Source of the DNA: Acidobacteriota bacterium
GTDB taxonomy: Bacteria > Acidobacteriota > UBA890 > WLXD01
Reading direction: 5' to 3'
Assembly: GCA_012103255.1 (NCBI GenBank)
Contig: WLXD01000001.1
Coordinates: 806,001-870,000 of the forward strand
Length of the DNA: 64,000 nucleotides
Each line of letters starts with the position of its first letter. Position 1 is the stretch's first letter. Position numbers and translations under genes: made by a program. The notes beneath the pieces were generated by a model that saw only the letters and a program-made list of their open reading frames with translations, was not told where the DNA came from and made no database searches. Shown in pieces: positions 44,763 to 53,123 of this stretch.

Positions 44763-44983
44763 TGCTCTGGCAGTTAGACGGCACCGGCCGCGTATTCTGA
44801 CACAGGCTCACATGGCGTCGGGCACTTTGTGCGTGCGGTCCATTGTTTGATTCAACAGCGAGAGAAAGTACGTGCACGAGTCGCATCGGGTGGATAGATG
44901 TGGACGCCTGCGCACCTTCGTTTGGGCGGTCAAGCCGTTGGCGATCACGGCGGCCCTCGCTTTCGCCGCAGTCATCGGGGTAG

Positions 44984-45187
44984 GTGATCAGGCCGCCGTC
45001 AATCGTGCTTCATATCGACCCGGGTACCGGCAGCCTGGTAATCCAGGCAATTGCTGCCGCTCTCGCCGTTGGCGGGCTGGCGGTCCGCAACTACTGGCAC
45101 CGCATCACGGTGTTCTTCGGTGGGCGAAAGCAGCGCTCGAATGATCCAGGCGGTTCATTCGAAGGCTCGACCATCGAGGATGACTAG
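44984..45187 (+). CDS. small membrane protein with IDPGTGS motif
   Basis: Up to 67 residues. LHIDPGTGSLVIQAIAAALAVGGLAVRNYWHRITVFFGG is the pattern of a family of small single-helix proteins often found beside surface-polymer genes. The GTG at 44984 has a poor ribosome site. In related proteins the IDPGTGS segment often follows a signal-like helix; such a helix (VKPLAITAALAFAAVIGVG) is encoded just upstream in another frame from the GTG at 44872, so a one-base frame error or a second small ORF is possible. The stop overlaps the ATG of the next gene (ATGACTAG), so the two are coupled. Function unknown. Confidence 0.65.
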   Translation: MIRPPSIVLHIDPGTGSLVIQAIAAALAVGGLAVRNYWHRITVFFGGRKQRSNDPGGSFEGSTIEDD

Positions 45188-46620
45188 GGGCGCCGGCAGT
45201 CGCGTCGCGGGTTCTTTCCGGGATCCCAGCGGGCACGTGCCGGGATCCCAGCGGGCACGTGTTCAATCGCGACGGCGAGATTTATCGTCGCGTAAACACC
45301 TCCTACGCTGAGCACTATGACGCGCTCGTTGACTCGGGCCTCCTCGAACAGCTCGTAGACCGACGTCTGTTGGTTGGACACGAAGAGGTGTCGTCCTTTG
45401 ACTCGCCGGATCCCGCCCCCCACCGGACGCTGCGACCCGAGCGGATCTCCTTCATTTCGTATCCCTACGAATGGTCGTTTTCGCAACTGAAGGACGCGGC
45501 GCTGACCACTCTTGAGATCCACGACGTTGCGCTCCGTCATGGAATGACTCTGAAAGATGCAACGCCCTACAACATTCAGTTCCGGCAAGGGCGCGCGATC
45601 TTCATCGACACGCTCTCCTTCGAGAGGTATGTGGAAGGCTCCTCGTGGGTCGCGTACCGCCAGTTCTGTCAAGGGTTCTTGGCGCCGTTGGCGTTGATGG
45701 CGATGGTCGATGTCCGACTCGGACAGATGTTACGAGTGCACCTCGATGGGGTTCCGTTGGACCTTGCGTCCGCGATGCTTCCGGCTCGGACATGGTTGGT
45801 CCCGGCTCTTCTGCTGCATCTGCACATGCACGCGCGGTATCAAACGCGATACAAAGATGCTGGAGCGGTTCGTCCGGATGGTACGAAGGCTGGAACTGCA
45901 CCGAGCGTTCGGCCGATGTCCAAGACGGCGCAGATTGCTCTGATCGATGGGATTCGTCGGGCAATTCAGAAACTGACTTGGACACCCGCGGGAACGGAGT
46001 GGGCGGACTACTACTCAGCCGAGAGCTACCAGGACCAGGCGCTTGCGGACAAGAAGACGGTCGTTCAGGAAATGCTTGGCAGCGTGGAGCCGGGCAAGGT
46101 CTGGGACATCGGGGCGAATACCGGCGTCTACAGTCGCCTCGCGGCGGAGGCCGGGCATGGCGTGATTTCGTTTGATGTTGATCCGGCCTGCGTCGAGCAG
46201 AACTATCGCATCGTGCGGGAAAAGAAGGAGCCGGGCGTGCTGCCTCTTCTTTTGGATCTCGTGAATCCGCCCCCTGGGAGTGGGTGGGCCCACGAGGAAC
46301 GCGAATCTCTTGCAGACAGAGCAGACGCCGATGTCGTGCTCGCACTCGCCTTGGTGCACCACATAGCGATAAGCAACAACGTGCCGCTACGGATGATCGC
46401 GGAGTACTTTGCGCGGCTCGCGCCGAAGCTGATCATCGAGTTTGTGCCGAAGAGCGACCCGAAGGCAGCTACCCTGCTGGCAACAAGGGACGATGTATTC
46501 CCCAGCTACACCCAGGACGGCTTTGAGGAAGCGTTCGGGGCCGTCTTTGACATTGAGGAATCGCGCGCGATTCGCGAATCACAGCGGGTTCTCTATCGAA
46601 TGACGCGGCGGCTTGCCTAG
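45180..46620 (+). CDS. two-domain SAM methyltransferase, 5' end frame-broken by a 22-bp duplication
   Basis: The intact gene should start at the ATG at 45180 (overlapping the small protein) and encode about 472 residues beginning MTRGAGSRVAGSFRDPSG, the usual N-terminus of this family. An exact 22-bp duplication (45218-45261) shifts the frame; only a reading from the GTG at 45259 onward (453 residues) is open. Residues about 90-150 look like a divergent kinase-like fold (TLKDATPYNIQFRQG, AIFIDTLSFERY). The C-terminal half is a class I methyltransferase with VWDIGANTGVYSRLAAEAGHGVISFDVD for SAM binding. It probably acts on a surface glycan, given its neighbours. Confidence 0.8.
45218..45261. 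repeat. exact 22-bp tandem duplication at the methyltransferase 5' end
   Basis: Copies 45218-45239 and 45240-45261, each starting CCGGGATCCCAGCGGG. Removing one copy joins SFRDPSGHV to FNRDGEIYRRVN in one frame, the sequence expected for the family. Confidence 0.95.
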
Positions 46621-47259
46621 ACGGCTGGTCCGGCCCCGCACTGTGCGGCGCGCCGAGTAGCCAGTTCCAGCCGCTGCGCGGTGAGATCGACATCACGCTG
46701 GGCCGTTAGTAACTGCTGCACCGAGGCGATGTCGCTCTGCCGCAGATTCTGCGCGCTCACGAGAACCTCGTCCTGGTATTCGAGATCGACCTGAAATTGT
46801 TCGACCTCCAGGCCCCGAATGGCGCACTCGGCCGCATCGTAGTCACGCTGCAGTTGCTCCAGCGCGCCGTGCTCGGTGCCGTCGTCGTGGTCGGCGGTGC
46901 TGCAGGCCACATGGTGTTGCTCCAGCACGGCTTGCTGACGCTCCGCTCGATATCGCGACGTCCGCAGACTGATCGCCGACGAGTCGCGCCGGTGCTTCAC
47001 GGCCTTGTAGATCAAGCGCTCGATGAGCTCGTTCTCCCAGAGTTCATCGAGGAGGCCGAAGATACGCTCGTCGACCGCGAGCCGGGTGGCGTCCGTTTCC
47101 ACGGCGAGTTCAAGATCTTCGAGCTGAACCTGCGCCTGGTGAGTGAGCAGCGCGCATAAGGCGGCAAAGCCTTCCTGGGCGGTGGCACGGGAGGGGGGGG
47201 GGGGGCGCACCGACGGCAACAACAAACAGCATCAATCCGGATAGACGACGGCCTGACAT
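46617..47259 (-). CDS. exported helical protein, signal peptide split by a poly-C tract
   Basis: The start ATG at 47259 has GGAGG upstream and begins a signal peptide (MSGRRLSGLMLFVVAVGA). It then runs into 13 consecutive C on the coding strand (47193-47205), after which the main body is in another frame; 12 C would give one open frame of 213 residues. The mature part has long helices rich in Glu, Gln and Leu (QLEDLELAVETDATRLAVDERIFGLLDELWENEL, SDIASVQQLLTAQRDVDLTAQRLELATRRA) and a few Cys. I do not recognise the family; the helices resemble periplasmic coiled-coil or TolC-like segments. It follows the cytochrome gene by 36 bases on the same strand. Confidence 0.6.
47193..47205. repeat. homopolymer of 13 G (poly-C on the coding strand)
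   Basis: The longest single-base run in the window. It lies directly after the signal-peptide codons of the minus-strand gene 46617-47259 and is one base longer than the length that would keep the frame. Such tracts slip during replication and are also prone to sequencing error. Confidence 0.9.
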
Positions 47260-47295
47260 CAGGCGGTGCCTCCGTTGCGGGGATGCTTCAGAAAA

Positions 47296-48369
47296 CTAGC
47301 GGCCGCGCGCCGCTTCCTCTCGATCGTAGTAGACCGCGTCGATTGGGCGGGGTTCCGTCTGATAATCCTGCGCTTTGTACGGATAGGACGGACGCGGTTT
47401 CGAAGTGATGAACGCCGCGATCTGTTGGGCTTCCTCATCCGTCAGCACGCCGGGATTCAGGTACGGCATCATGAAGCGGATGATGCCGGCCAGCGTGTAG
47501 ACGCGAGCGGCGCCGGCGCCGTCGTTCCATGACCGCGGACCCCAGAGCGGCCCAGCCAGCTTGTCGCCGATCTGCACTCCCTGACCGTCTGCACCGTGGC
47601 ACTGCGTGCAGTGCGTCGTAAACAGTTCTTCACCGCGGATAGGGTCGAGTTCATCGATCGGGATCAACGCCTCGGGTGGGATGCGGTTCTGCTTTCGCCA
47701 GGCAGGGTTTTCCCCTTCAGAGTGATTGCGCGACACCCAACGGATGTAGTCGGCCAGCGCGCCGATCTCATCGAGTTCGGGCGATGGCGTCACCCGGCCG
47801 TCGGGTAGCGCACCATCTTCGTCGACACCGTCGGTGGCGTTCATGCTGCGCATAAAACACCCCACGATGCGGTCCTCGAGACTGAAGTCGTACCCGGCCC
47901 GGCGGTTGTACTCGGGGAACATGCCGGCCGACCCCACCAATGGCAACGCGAGTTCGCGCTGGCCGGCGTTGAGGTGACAGTTGCCGCACGACATGCCGCT
48001 CGGCGTGAGTCGTGAGGCCTCCACCGAGGTGTTCATGAAGAGGCGGTAGCCGCGGCGGACGCGCGCACTGACCTCTGCGCCATCGAGTTCCGTCGACGTG
48101 GGCGGATGATCCGGGATATCCCAGGCCGACACCATGCTGGCGGTGGCTGGCACCAGCGGACCGTTCAACTCGTAGGGCCGGAGATTCGGGTCGAGCAAGA
48201 GAGGCTCAGCGGCGCTGGCTTCAACTTCTACGGCCGGCTCGGCAGGTGGCGCTTCAGGCGCCGACGGCGCGCATGCTCCCGCTGCTACGATCGCGGTGAC
48301 GCATAGCGAACGGGCGACGAGCAAGCTCGCCGCCCGATGCTGAGTGCTTTCTTGGCGCGCTACCGACAC
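47296..48369 (-). CDS. TsdA-like diheme cytochrome c lipoprotein (thiosulfate dehydrogenase family)
   Basis: 357 residues with a lipoprotein signal (VAAGAC, Cys33). Heme sites are CGNCH (128-132) and CTQCH (254-258). The segment SCGNCHLNAGQ ... FPEYNRRAGYDFSLEDRIVGCFMRSMN is the hallmark of TsdA, where the Cys in this CF-x-RSMN motif (Cys171) is the axial ligand of the active heme. TsdA joins two thiosulfates to tetrathionate, or does the reverse, in the periplasm. The Tat-exported gene lies 10 bases upstream and the poly-C gene 36 bases downstream, forming a three-gene minus-strand unit. The assignment is by motif; the reaction direction is unknown. Confidence 0.87.
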   Translation of the reverse strand: MSVARQESTQHRAASLLVARSLCVTAIVAAGACAPSAPEAPPAEPAVEVEASAAEPLLLDPNLRPYELNGPLVPATASMVSAWDIPDHPPTSTELDGAEVSARVRRGYRLFMNTSVEASRLTPSGMSCGNCHLNAGQRELALPLVGSAGMFPEYNRRAGYDFSLEDRIVGCFMRSMNATDGVDEDGALPDGRVTPSPELDEIGALADYIRWVSRNHSEGENPAWRKQNRIPPEALIPIDELDPIRGEELFTTHCTQCHGADGQGVQIGDKLAGPLWGPRSWNDGAGAARVYTLAGIIRFMMPYLNPGVLTDEEAQQIAAFITSKPRPSYPYKAQDYQTEPRPIDAVYYDREEAARGR

Positions 48370-48379
48370 GCGGAAGGCT

Positions 48380-49048
48380 CTAGCCCGCGTAGAGCAGGCT
48401 GTAGCCGTATTCCTGCGCGCGCGTCATCGCGACCACGCCGGCCGACATGAAGTGACTGTTCGGGATGGCGTTGGCTTTGAGCTCCTCGTAGATCTCCGAA
48501 GCCTCGCCACCCGTCGCCCCCGCGATACCCCGCGAGAAGAAGCTGGTCGCCGCATCGCAGACCGCGAACTCGACACCATTCTCGATATGGGCCGAGACGG
48601 TCAGTCCGTAGCTCGGGAGCTGGTCTGCGAACTCATCCGTGTCCACCGGGTTGACCGACGGAGCCTCATCCAGGGCGTCGAAGCCCGATAGTTCCGTGAA
48701 CTGCTCGCCGTACTTGGCCCACATGTCGTGGTTGTAGGCGAAGACCGTGCTGAAATGGCGGAAGCAGATGACGATCGCCAGGTCGCTCGGCATCAACCCG
48801 TAGGCTGGTTCCTGCGTGCGGAAGAGATTGTTCGCGTAGAGCACCGCTTCCATGCCGCCATGTGTGGTCGCGGAGTCGATGAAGACGCGATGTTGGCCGG
48901 TCATTTCGCCGAGCCAGGCGTCCAGCGCATGGCGCGTCGGCACGAATCCGTCCTGGGCGCGTGCAGCGGACGGAGCGAGCGCCATCGCGGGGACGGCGGC
49001 GCCCATGCCTGTCATCAAAGAGCGGCGTGTCCAGTTGTCTTTCTTCAT
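48380..49048 (-). CDS. Tat-exported protein, possibly DsrE-like
   Basis: About 222 residues from the ATG at 49048 (GGAGG nine bases upstream), with a twin-arginine signal (MKKDNWTRRSLMTGMGAAV ... ARAQ). The mature part, with LYANNLFRTQEPAYGLMPSDLAIVICFRHFSTVFAYN and the closing HFMSAGVVAMTRAQEYGYSLLYAG, has the alternating strands and the late V-V-x-x-x-x-x-Q-E-x-G-Y segment of DsrE/DsrF-type folds, sulfur-carrier proteins. A single Cys (FAVCDAATSFF) could carry sulfur. Its place just before a TsdA-like cytochrome supports a sulfur role, but the family match is by eye only. Confidence 0.6.
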   Translation of the reverse strand: MKKDNWTRRSLMTGMGAAVPAMALAPSAARAQDGFVPTRHALDAWLGEMTGQHRVFIDSATTHGGMEAVLYANNLFRTQEPAYGLMPSDLAIVICFRHFSTVFAYNHDMWAKYGEQFTELSGFDALDEAPSVNPVDTDEFADQLPSYGLTVSAHIENGVEFAVCDAATSFFSRGIAGATGGEASEIYEELKANAIPNSHFMSAGVVAMTRAQEYGYSLLYAG

Positions 49049-49142
49049 GACCTTGATCCTCCGGACCAGTAGCTGCCGCGCGGTCTCAACCGAGGGCCTT
49101 CGTGAGTTCGCGGACTGCGTGAAATTCTTCATGCAGATGCTA

Positions 49143-49171
49143 TCGTGCCGGAGCCTCGAAATCCGGCACGA
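49143..49171. promoter_or_regulatory. perfect 10-bp inverted repeat before the 49179 start
   Basis: TCGTGCCGGA (49143-49152) and TCCGGCACGA (49162-49171) are exact inverted repeats with a 9-base spacer. The repeat ends 7 bases before the ATG at 49179 and sits between divergent genes, so it could be an operator or an mRNA hairpin covering the ribosome site. Confidence 0.55.
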
Positions 49172-49178
49172 GAGCTAG

Positions 49179-51662
49179 ATGTCGGCCGCCGAGAGCCCCG
49201 ACCCTCAACAGCGGATGCGCCTTGGCCACGTGACGATGCCCAGACGAAGTCCCGGACCGGCCGTTGTTATCGCCGCGGGAACCCTGTTGATCGCCCTGGT
49301 CGCCACGGGCTTCGCGCGGGTTGCTGATGCCCGCGACGCAGTCGTCCGCGGCTTGGTCCGCACCGTGGGTGGCGACGAAGGGTCGGCTACGCTCGTGACC
49401 GATTTCGCGTTGCCGGATTCGCTTCCGGCGGCCGAGAACCTGATCCGCTGGCGCGGGTTCTGGTATGTGGCGGAGGCAAGTGCTTTCGAACTTCACGCGA
49501 CCACAAATGGTTCGGTCACGATACGAGTCGACGACGAGAGAGTGCTTACGCGCCGCAGTCACGAAGATGTGCGAGTGCTCCCGCCAGTCGTGAGCATGGA
49601 GAGCGGCGTCCATGCGGTGGTGATCACGGCCCGATTGCCGGCCGATGGACTCCTCGATCTACGGGCTTCCGCGCCGGACTCCTGGCCGTATCCGCTCAGC
49701 GACGGCGTCTTTCTCGCCGAGCGTCCGTCCGACGCTGATCTGGAACGTGTCGACCGTTCACGCCGCTGGCGCCGGGTCGCGTTCTGGGCGTGGTGGTTGG
49801 CGGTGGGCGTATGCGCTACGACCAGCCTCTATCGGATGCGTAGAACTCTGCTAGCAATATTGCGCGAGCCGCGTATCGCGCGGATTGCCTACGCGGCCGC
49901 AGCTTTCGCCTACGTGGCGTTCCTGTTTGTCTGGTTTCGCGACCCCGGGCTTCCAGCAACGAATGCTCTTCGTGCGTGGCGGTCCGCAGCGATGGTTGTC
50001 GGATGCCTGACGATCGGCATGTTGTGTGCGGCGATTGTGGCCGCCGGAGTTCGCATTCGCGGCATGGCCGTTGAGTTACGGGCCGCGATCTGGATGCCCC
50101 GATCGTCTTGCGTTGCGCTGGCGGCGCTCGTCGCGGTCGCCGCAGTGACGTTGTCTGCGCCGTTGTTCTGGCCGGTAGGGGCCATGGATGCAGATACGAC
50201 GATCAGCGCCCTCGCCGGCAAGCACATCGCAGATGGGCGTATCGCCCCGGCGTTCTACTACGGCACGTTCAAGTCGGGCACGATCTCGAGCCATGTGGTC
50301 GCGCTACGCACAGCGTTGTTCGGCGCGAGTACGACGACGCTGATGGAAGTGACACGTCTGACGTACTTGCTCCTGATGGTCGTGGTGTTCCTCCTCGTCA
50401 GGATGGGAGTCGGAGCCGTCGTCGCGGTCGGCACTCTCGTTTGGTTCGCGTTCCCGCCGCTGCAGCTGGCCTTGTTTTCGGCCCACAACGAGTACCTGGA
50501 ACCACTTGTCTTCGTCGCGACGACATTCTTGCTAGGTGTGTCGATCCTCAGCGGACGCCTCCATGGTCGAGCCTGGTGGTTCGTGCTGGGGAGCGTCATG
50601 GGGCTGGGCATGTGGTCGAATCCGCTGACGATCTCAGGCGTGATCGCACTGGTGTTCGTAGCGTTGACCCATCGTGGTCCGCGGCGACTAGAGACTGCGG
50701 TGGTCCCGACGCTGGCAGGAGCACTCCTGGGCTACATGCCGGCGCTCATCGGAATGGGGGCTGAACTCACGGGGCTGGCTGGCTTTTTGTTCGGAGGCGA
50801 GAGCGGGGCAGGAGCGAGTCCGAGCCCGGGCCTGGCCGCTGCGCTGCTCGACTCGCTCGGCGGAATGTTCTCGGTGTCGTTTCCTGTCCTGCTGCTTGGG
50901 TTCCGGCATGCCGCAGGGCCCACGCTCATGTGGGCCATTGCGGCGTTGATGGTGGTCGTCGCGGCAGTGGCTGCTGGCGTCATGCGCACTAGCCAGACAC
51001 GAGCCGTTGCGGCCGAGAGCGCGAACTCGGCGCAGCACCTCGTGCCGTTTATCTTGACGACCTACGCGGCGTGCCACTTTGCGGTCTTCTGGTTGTCTCC
51101 GTTCCGTTCGTTGGTGTTCCCGCCTCGATATCTGTTGCCGATCTATCTCGGGCTCCTGCCGCTCGCGGTCCTGGCCGTCTGGATGATTGCTCGGAGAGTC
51201 GCCAGCTCCGACGGGCTCGTCGCCGCGCTCACGTTTGCGGCCGTAGCTGGCATCGCCGCACCCGGATTCGTCGGCACCCTCGCCTCGTATGAGGAGATCC
51301 GTCGGGACGACACGGCGATCATGGCCAGCCTCGAGATCCTTGGCGAGGCGGGTATCGACCACTGCGAAGGCCCCTACTGGGACGCATACCGGATCACTCA
51401 CGCGACGCTGGAAGCAACGATCTGCAATCCATCGGACTTCCGGCGTGTGCCGTTTTATCGGCGCATGCTGCAGCAACGCCAAGACGACCCGATCTCGCCG
51501 TTCGTTAGCGACCCCGTCCGCACACACGTCGGAGAAGGTCGTCGCCGCTGGCTACTGGACGGCGACTACTCCTACGAGACGCTGCCCACGCCCTATTTTC
51601 GACGTGGTACTGCCAATCCCGCCCGAGCAGTAGCGAGGACGCGCACTAGCAGCCGGCTCTGA
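49179..51662 (+). CDS. polytopic membrane protein, GT-C glycosyltransferase-like
   Basis: 827 residues. A first helix (about 28-47) is followed by a soluble domain (about 60-180; FWYVAEASAFELHATTNGSVTIRVDDERVLTR) that resembles a PA14-type carbohydrate-binding fold, then about twelve membrane helices. After the fourth helix, GAMDADTTISALAGKHIADGRIAPAFYYGTFKSGT fits the acidic first loop of GT-C glycosyltransferases, which use lipid-phosphate sugars. A short periplasmic tail ends the protein. The exact donor and acceptor are unknown, and the family match is by layout only. It overlaps the convergent aminotransferase gene by 17 bases. Confidence 0.6.
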   Translation: MSAAESPDPQQRMRLGHVTMPRRSPGPAVVIAAGTLLIALVATGFARVADARDAVVRGLVRTVGGDEGSATLVTDFALPDSLPAAENLIRWRGFWYVAEASAFELHATTNGSVTIRVDDERVLTRRSHEDVRVLPPVVSMESGVHAVVITARLPADGLLDLRASAPDSWPYPLSDGVFLAERPSDADLERVDRSRRWRRVAFWAWWLAVGVCATTSLYRMRRTLLAILREPRIARIAYAAAAFAYVAFLFVWFRDPGLPATNALRAWRSAAMVVGCLTIGMLCAAIVAAGVRIRGMAVELRAAIWMPRSSCVALAALVAVAAVTLSAPLFWPVGAMDADTTISALAGKHIADGRIAPAFYYGTFKSGTISSHVVALRTALFGASTTTLMEVTRLTYLLLMVVVFLLVRMGVGAVVAVGTLVWFAFPPLQLALFSAHNEYLEPLVFVATTFLLGVSILSGRLHGRAWWFVLGSVMGLGMWSNPLTISGVIALVFVALTHRGPRRLETAVVPTLAGALLGYMPALIGMGAELTGLAGFLFGGESGAGASPSPGLAAALLDSLGGMFSVSFPVLLLGFRHAAGPTLMWAIAALMVVVAAVAAGVMRTSQTRAVAAESANSAQHLVPFILTTYAACHFAVFWLSPFRSLVFPPRYLLPIYLGLLPLAVLAVWMIARRVASSDGLVAALTFAAVAGIAAPGFVGTLASYEEIRRDDTAIMASLEILGEAGIDHCEGPYWDAYRITHATLEATICNPSDFRRVPFYRRMLQQRQDDPISPFVSDPVRTHVGEGRRRWLLDGDYSYETLPTPYFRRGTANPARAVARTRTSSRL

Positions 51663-52893
51663 CTTCCGCGCGGTACTCGTCGAGTACCTGCCGGAACAGC
51701 GCGACGTCCGCCTCGAAAGTTTCGGGCAGCAGCGGCCCGAACGAGAACCGGAACCACGAGCGGTACGGCGACACGTAGGTTGGGTCCTTGTCGTGCGGCC
51801 GGGCCATGTCGCAGTCCACACCCTCGAGAATCGCGGCGCCGTGCTTGAAGAGCCGGCGGTTCAGTTCGCCCGCGTCGAGGCCCTCCGGCAGCTTCATCCA
51901 GTGGTAGAAGCCACCGTCGCCAGTGTGGACATCCAGGCCCATCTCGCGGAACGCGGCGCCGTAGCGTTCACGCTGCATGCCGTAGTGCTGCTCCACGGCG
52001 TCACGCGCCAGGGCGACGCGCGCGGGTTCGAGTAACTCGACCGCGTATAGCTGCGAGGGGTGGCTCACGCCGCCCATACCGAAGCTCGAGAAGTTCGACA
52101 GGGTCTGAATGTTCGTTTTGCTGGCGATGATCCAGCCGATGCGGATTCCGGGACACTGGAGGCCCTTCGTGCAGGCACCCGAAAGGAACACGTTGCTGTT
52201 GTCGAGATCCTTCACGTAACGGATGCCACTCACACCCTTTGACGAGTGGAACATCTCGTAGGCCTCGTCGAGCAGGATGCCGTTGCCTGGCTGTTCGGCC
52301 AAAGCAATGAGTTCTTCCAGTTCGGCGCCTGCGCGCGTGTGACCGGTGGGGTTGCCTGGATTCGAGATGACCGGAAACAGGTGCGTCTTGTGGTTGAGGC
52401 CGGTGCGGTCGAAATACGCCGAGTTCGGGGGATGGAAGCCGTTCTCTTCGGTGAACGGCACGACCCGCCAGCTGGTGTCGGTTTGCGTCATGATGTCGAG
52501 GTAGGCGGGCCACTCGGCGTTGCCGATGCGGACCTCGACGTGACGTTTCAGAAACGCAAGCACCGCGAAGATCCCAGGACGGCCGCCGCCGAACACCATC
52601 ACGTTGTCGGGCGCGATGTTCGAACCGTAGAAGTCGTTGTAGTGCGCCACGATCGCGTCGCGCAGCTGCGGGTGCCCCCACGCCTTCGGGTAGAAGCGGT
52701 CTTCAAAAGTGACCCCTACTTCGCTCGGTAGTGGCGGCCCGCCGTCGAGCTGGGTAGTCAGCGGGAAACCCTGCGACCATGGGTGCGTGCCCTCCGTTCC
52801 CATGAACTGCCCGAAGGTGTCGTGGAACGCGTAGAGGGTCTCGTAGATGCCCATCGGAGGGCAGTCGTCCGACAGGAAAGAGGCGCGCTGCAT
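51646..52893 (-). CDS. class I/II PLP-dependent aminotransferase
   Basis: 415 residues from the ATG at 52893 (AAGGAG about 9 bases upstream; the longer reading from 52941 adds non-family residues). The fold-type I landmarks are present: NVMVFGGGRPGIFAVLAFL for cofactor binding, PVISNPGNPTGHTRAG, GNGILLDEAYEMF (Asp that binds the pyridine nitrogen), and SGACTKGLQCPGIRIGW with the Schiff-base Lys. Near the C-terminus WFRFSFGPL carries the Arg that binds the substrate carboxylate. It transfers amino groups from an amino acid to a 2-oxo acid in the cytoplasm; specificity cannot be assigned. No biosynthetic neighbours are visible. Confidence 0.9.
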   Translation of the reverse strand: MQRASFLSDDCPPMGIYETLYAFHDTFGQFMGTEGTHPWSQGFPLTTQLDGGPPLPSEVGVTFEDRFYPKAWGHPQLRDAIVAHYNDFYGSNIAPDNVMVFGGGRPGIFAVLAFLKRHVEVRIGNAEWPAYLDIMTQTDTSWRVVPFTEENGFHPPNSAYFDRTGLNHKTHLFPVISNPGNPTGHTRAGAELEELIALAEQPGNGILLDEAYEMFHSSKGVSGIRYVKDLDNSNVFLSGACTKGLQCPGIRIGWIIASKTNIQTLSNFSSFGMGGVSHPSQLYAVELLEPARVALARDAVEQHYGMQRERYGAAFREMGLDVHTGDGGFYHWMKLPEGLDAGELNRRLFKHGAAILEGVDCDMARPHDKDPTYVSPYRSWFRFSFGPLLPETFEADVALFRQVLDEYRAEVRAGC

Positions 52894-53123
52894 GGGACCG
52901 TGCTCCTTGTGAGAAACGGTCGGGCGCCCGACCGTCGCCAAAGGCTACGGCTCGCGTCGGCATCCCGTCAAACACATGGGCTCGAAGGCAGCCTCTAGCG
53001 CTTCCAGGTGGCACTAGTCTGGCGATTCGTCGTCCGCCACAGAGACGCCCGCGCCATTGTGAACACCGACCCGGGCGACTACCTTCTTAGCGCTGTGCAC
53101 ACCTCCAACGGGCCTAGGTACTG

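Noticed and set aside
45602-46345. 247-codon minus-strand reading inside the methyltransferase gene
   Set aside because: Composition is Arg/Ser/Pro-rich and it covers the clear SAM-binding region of the plus-strand gene.
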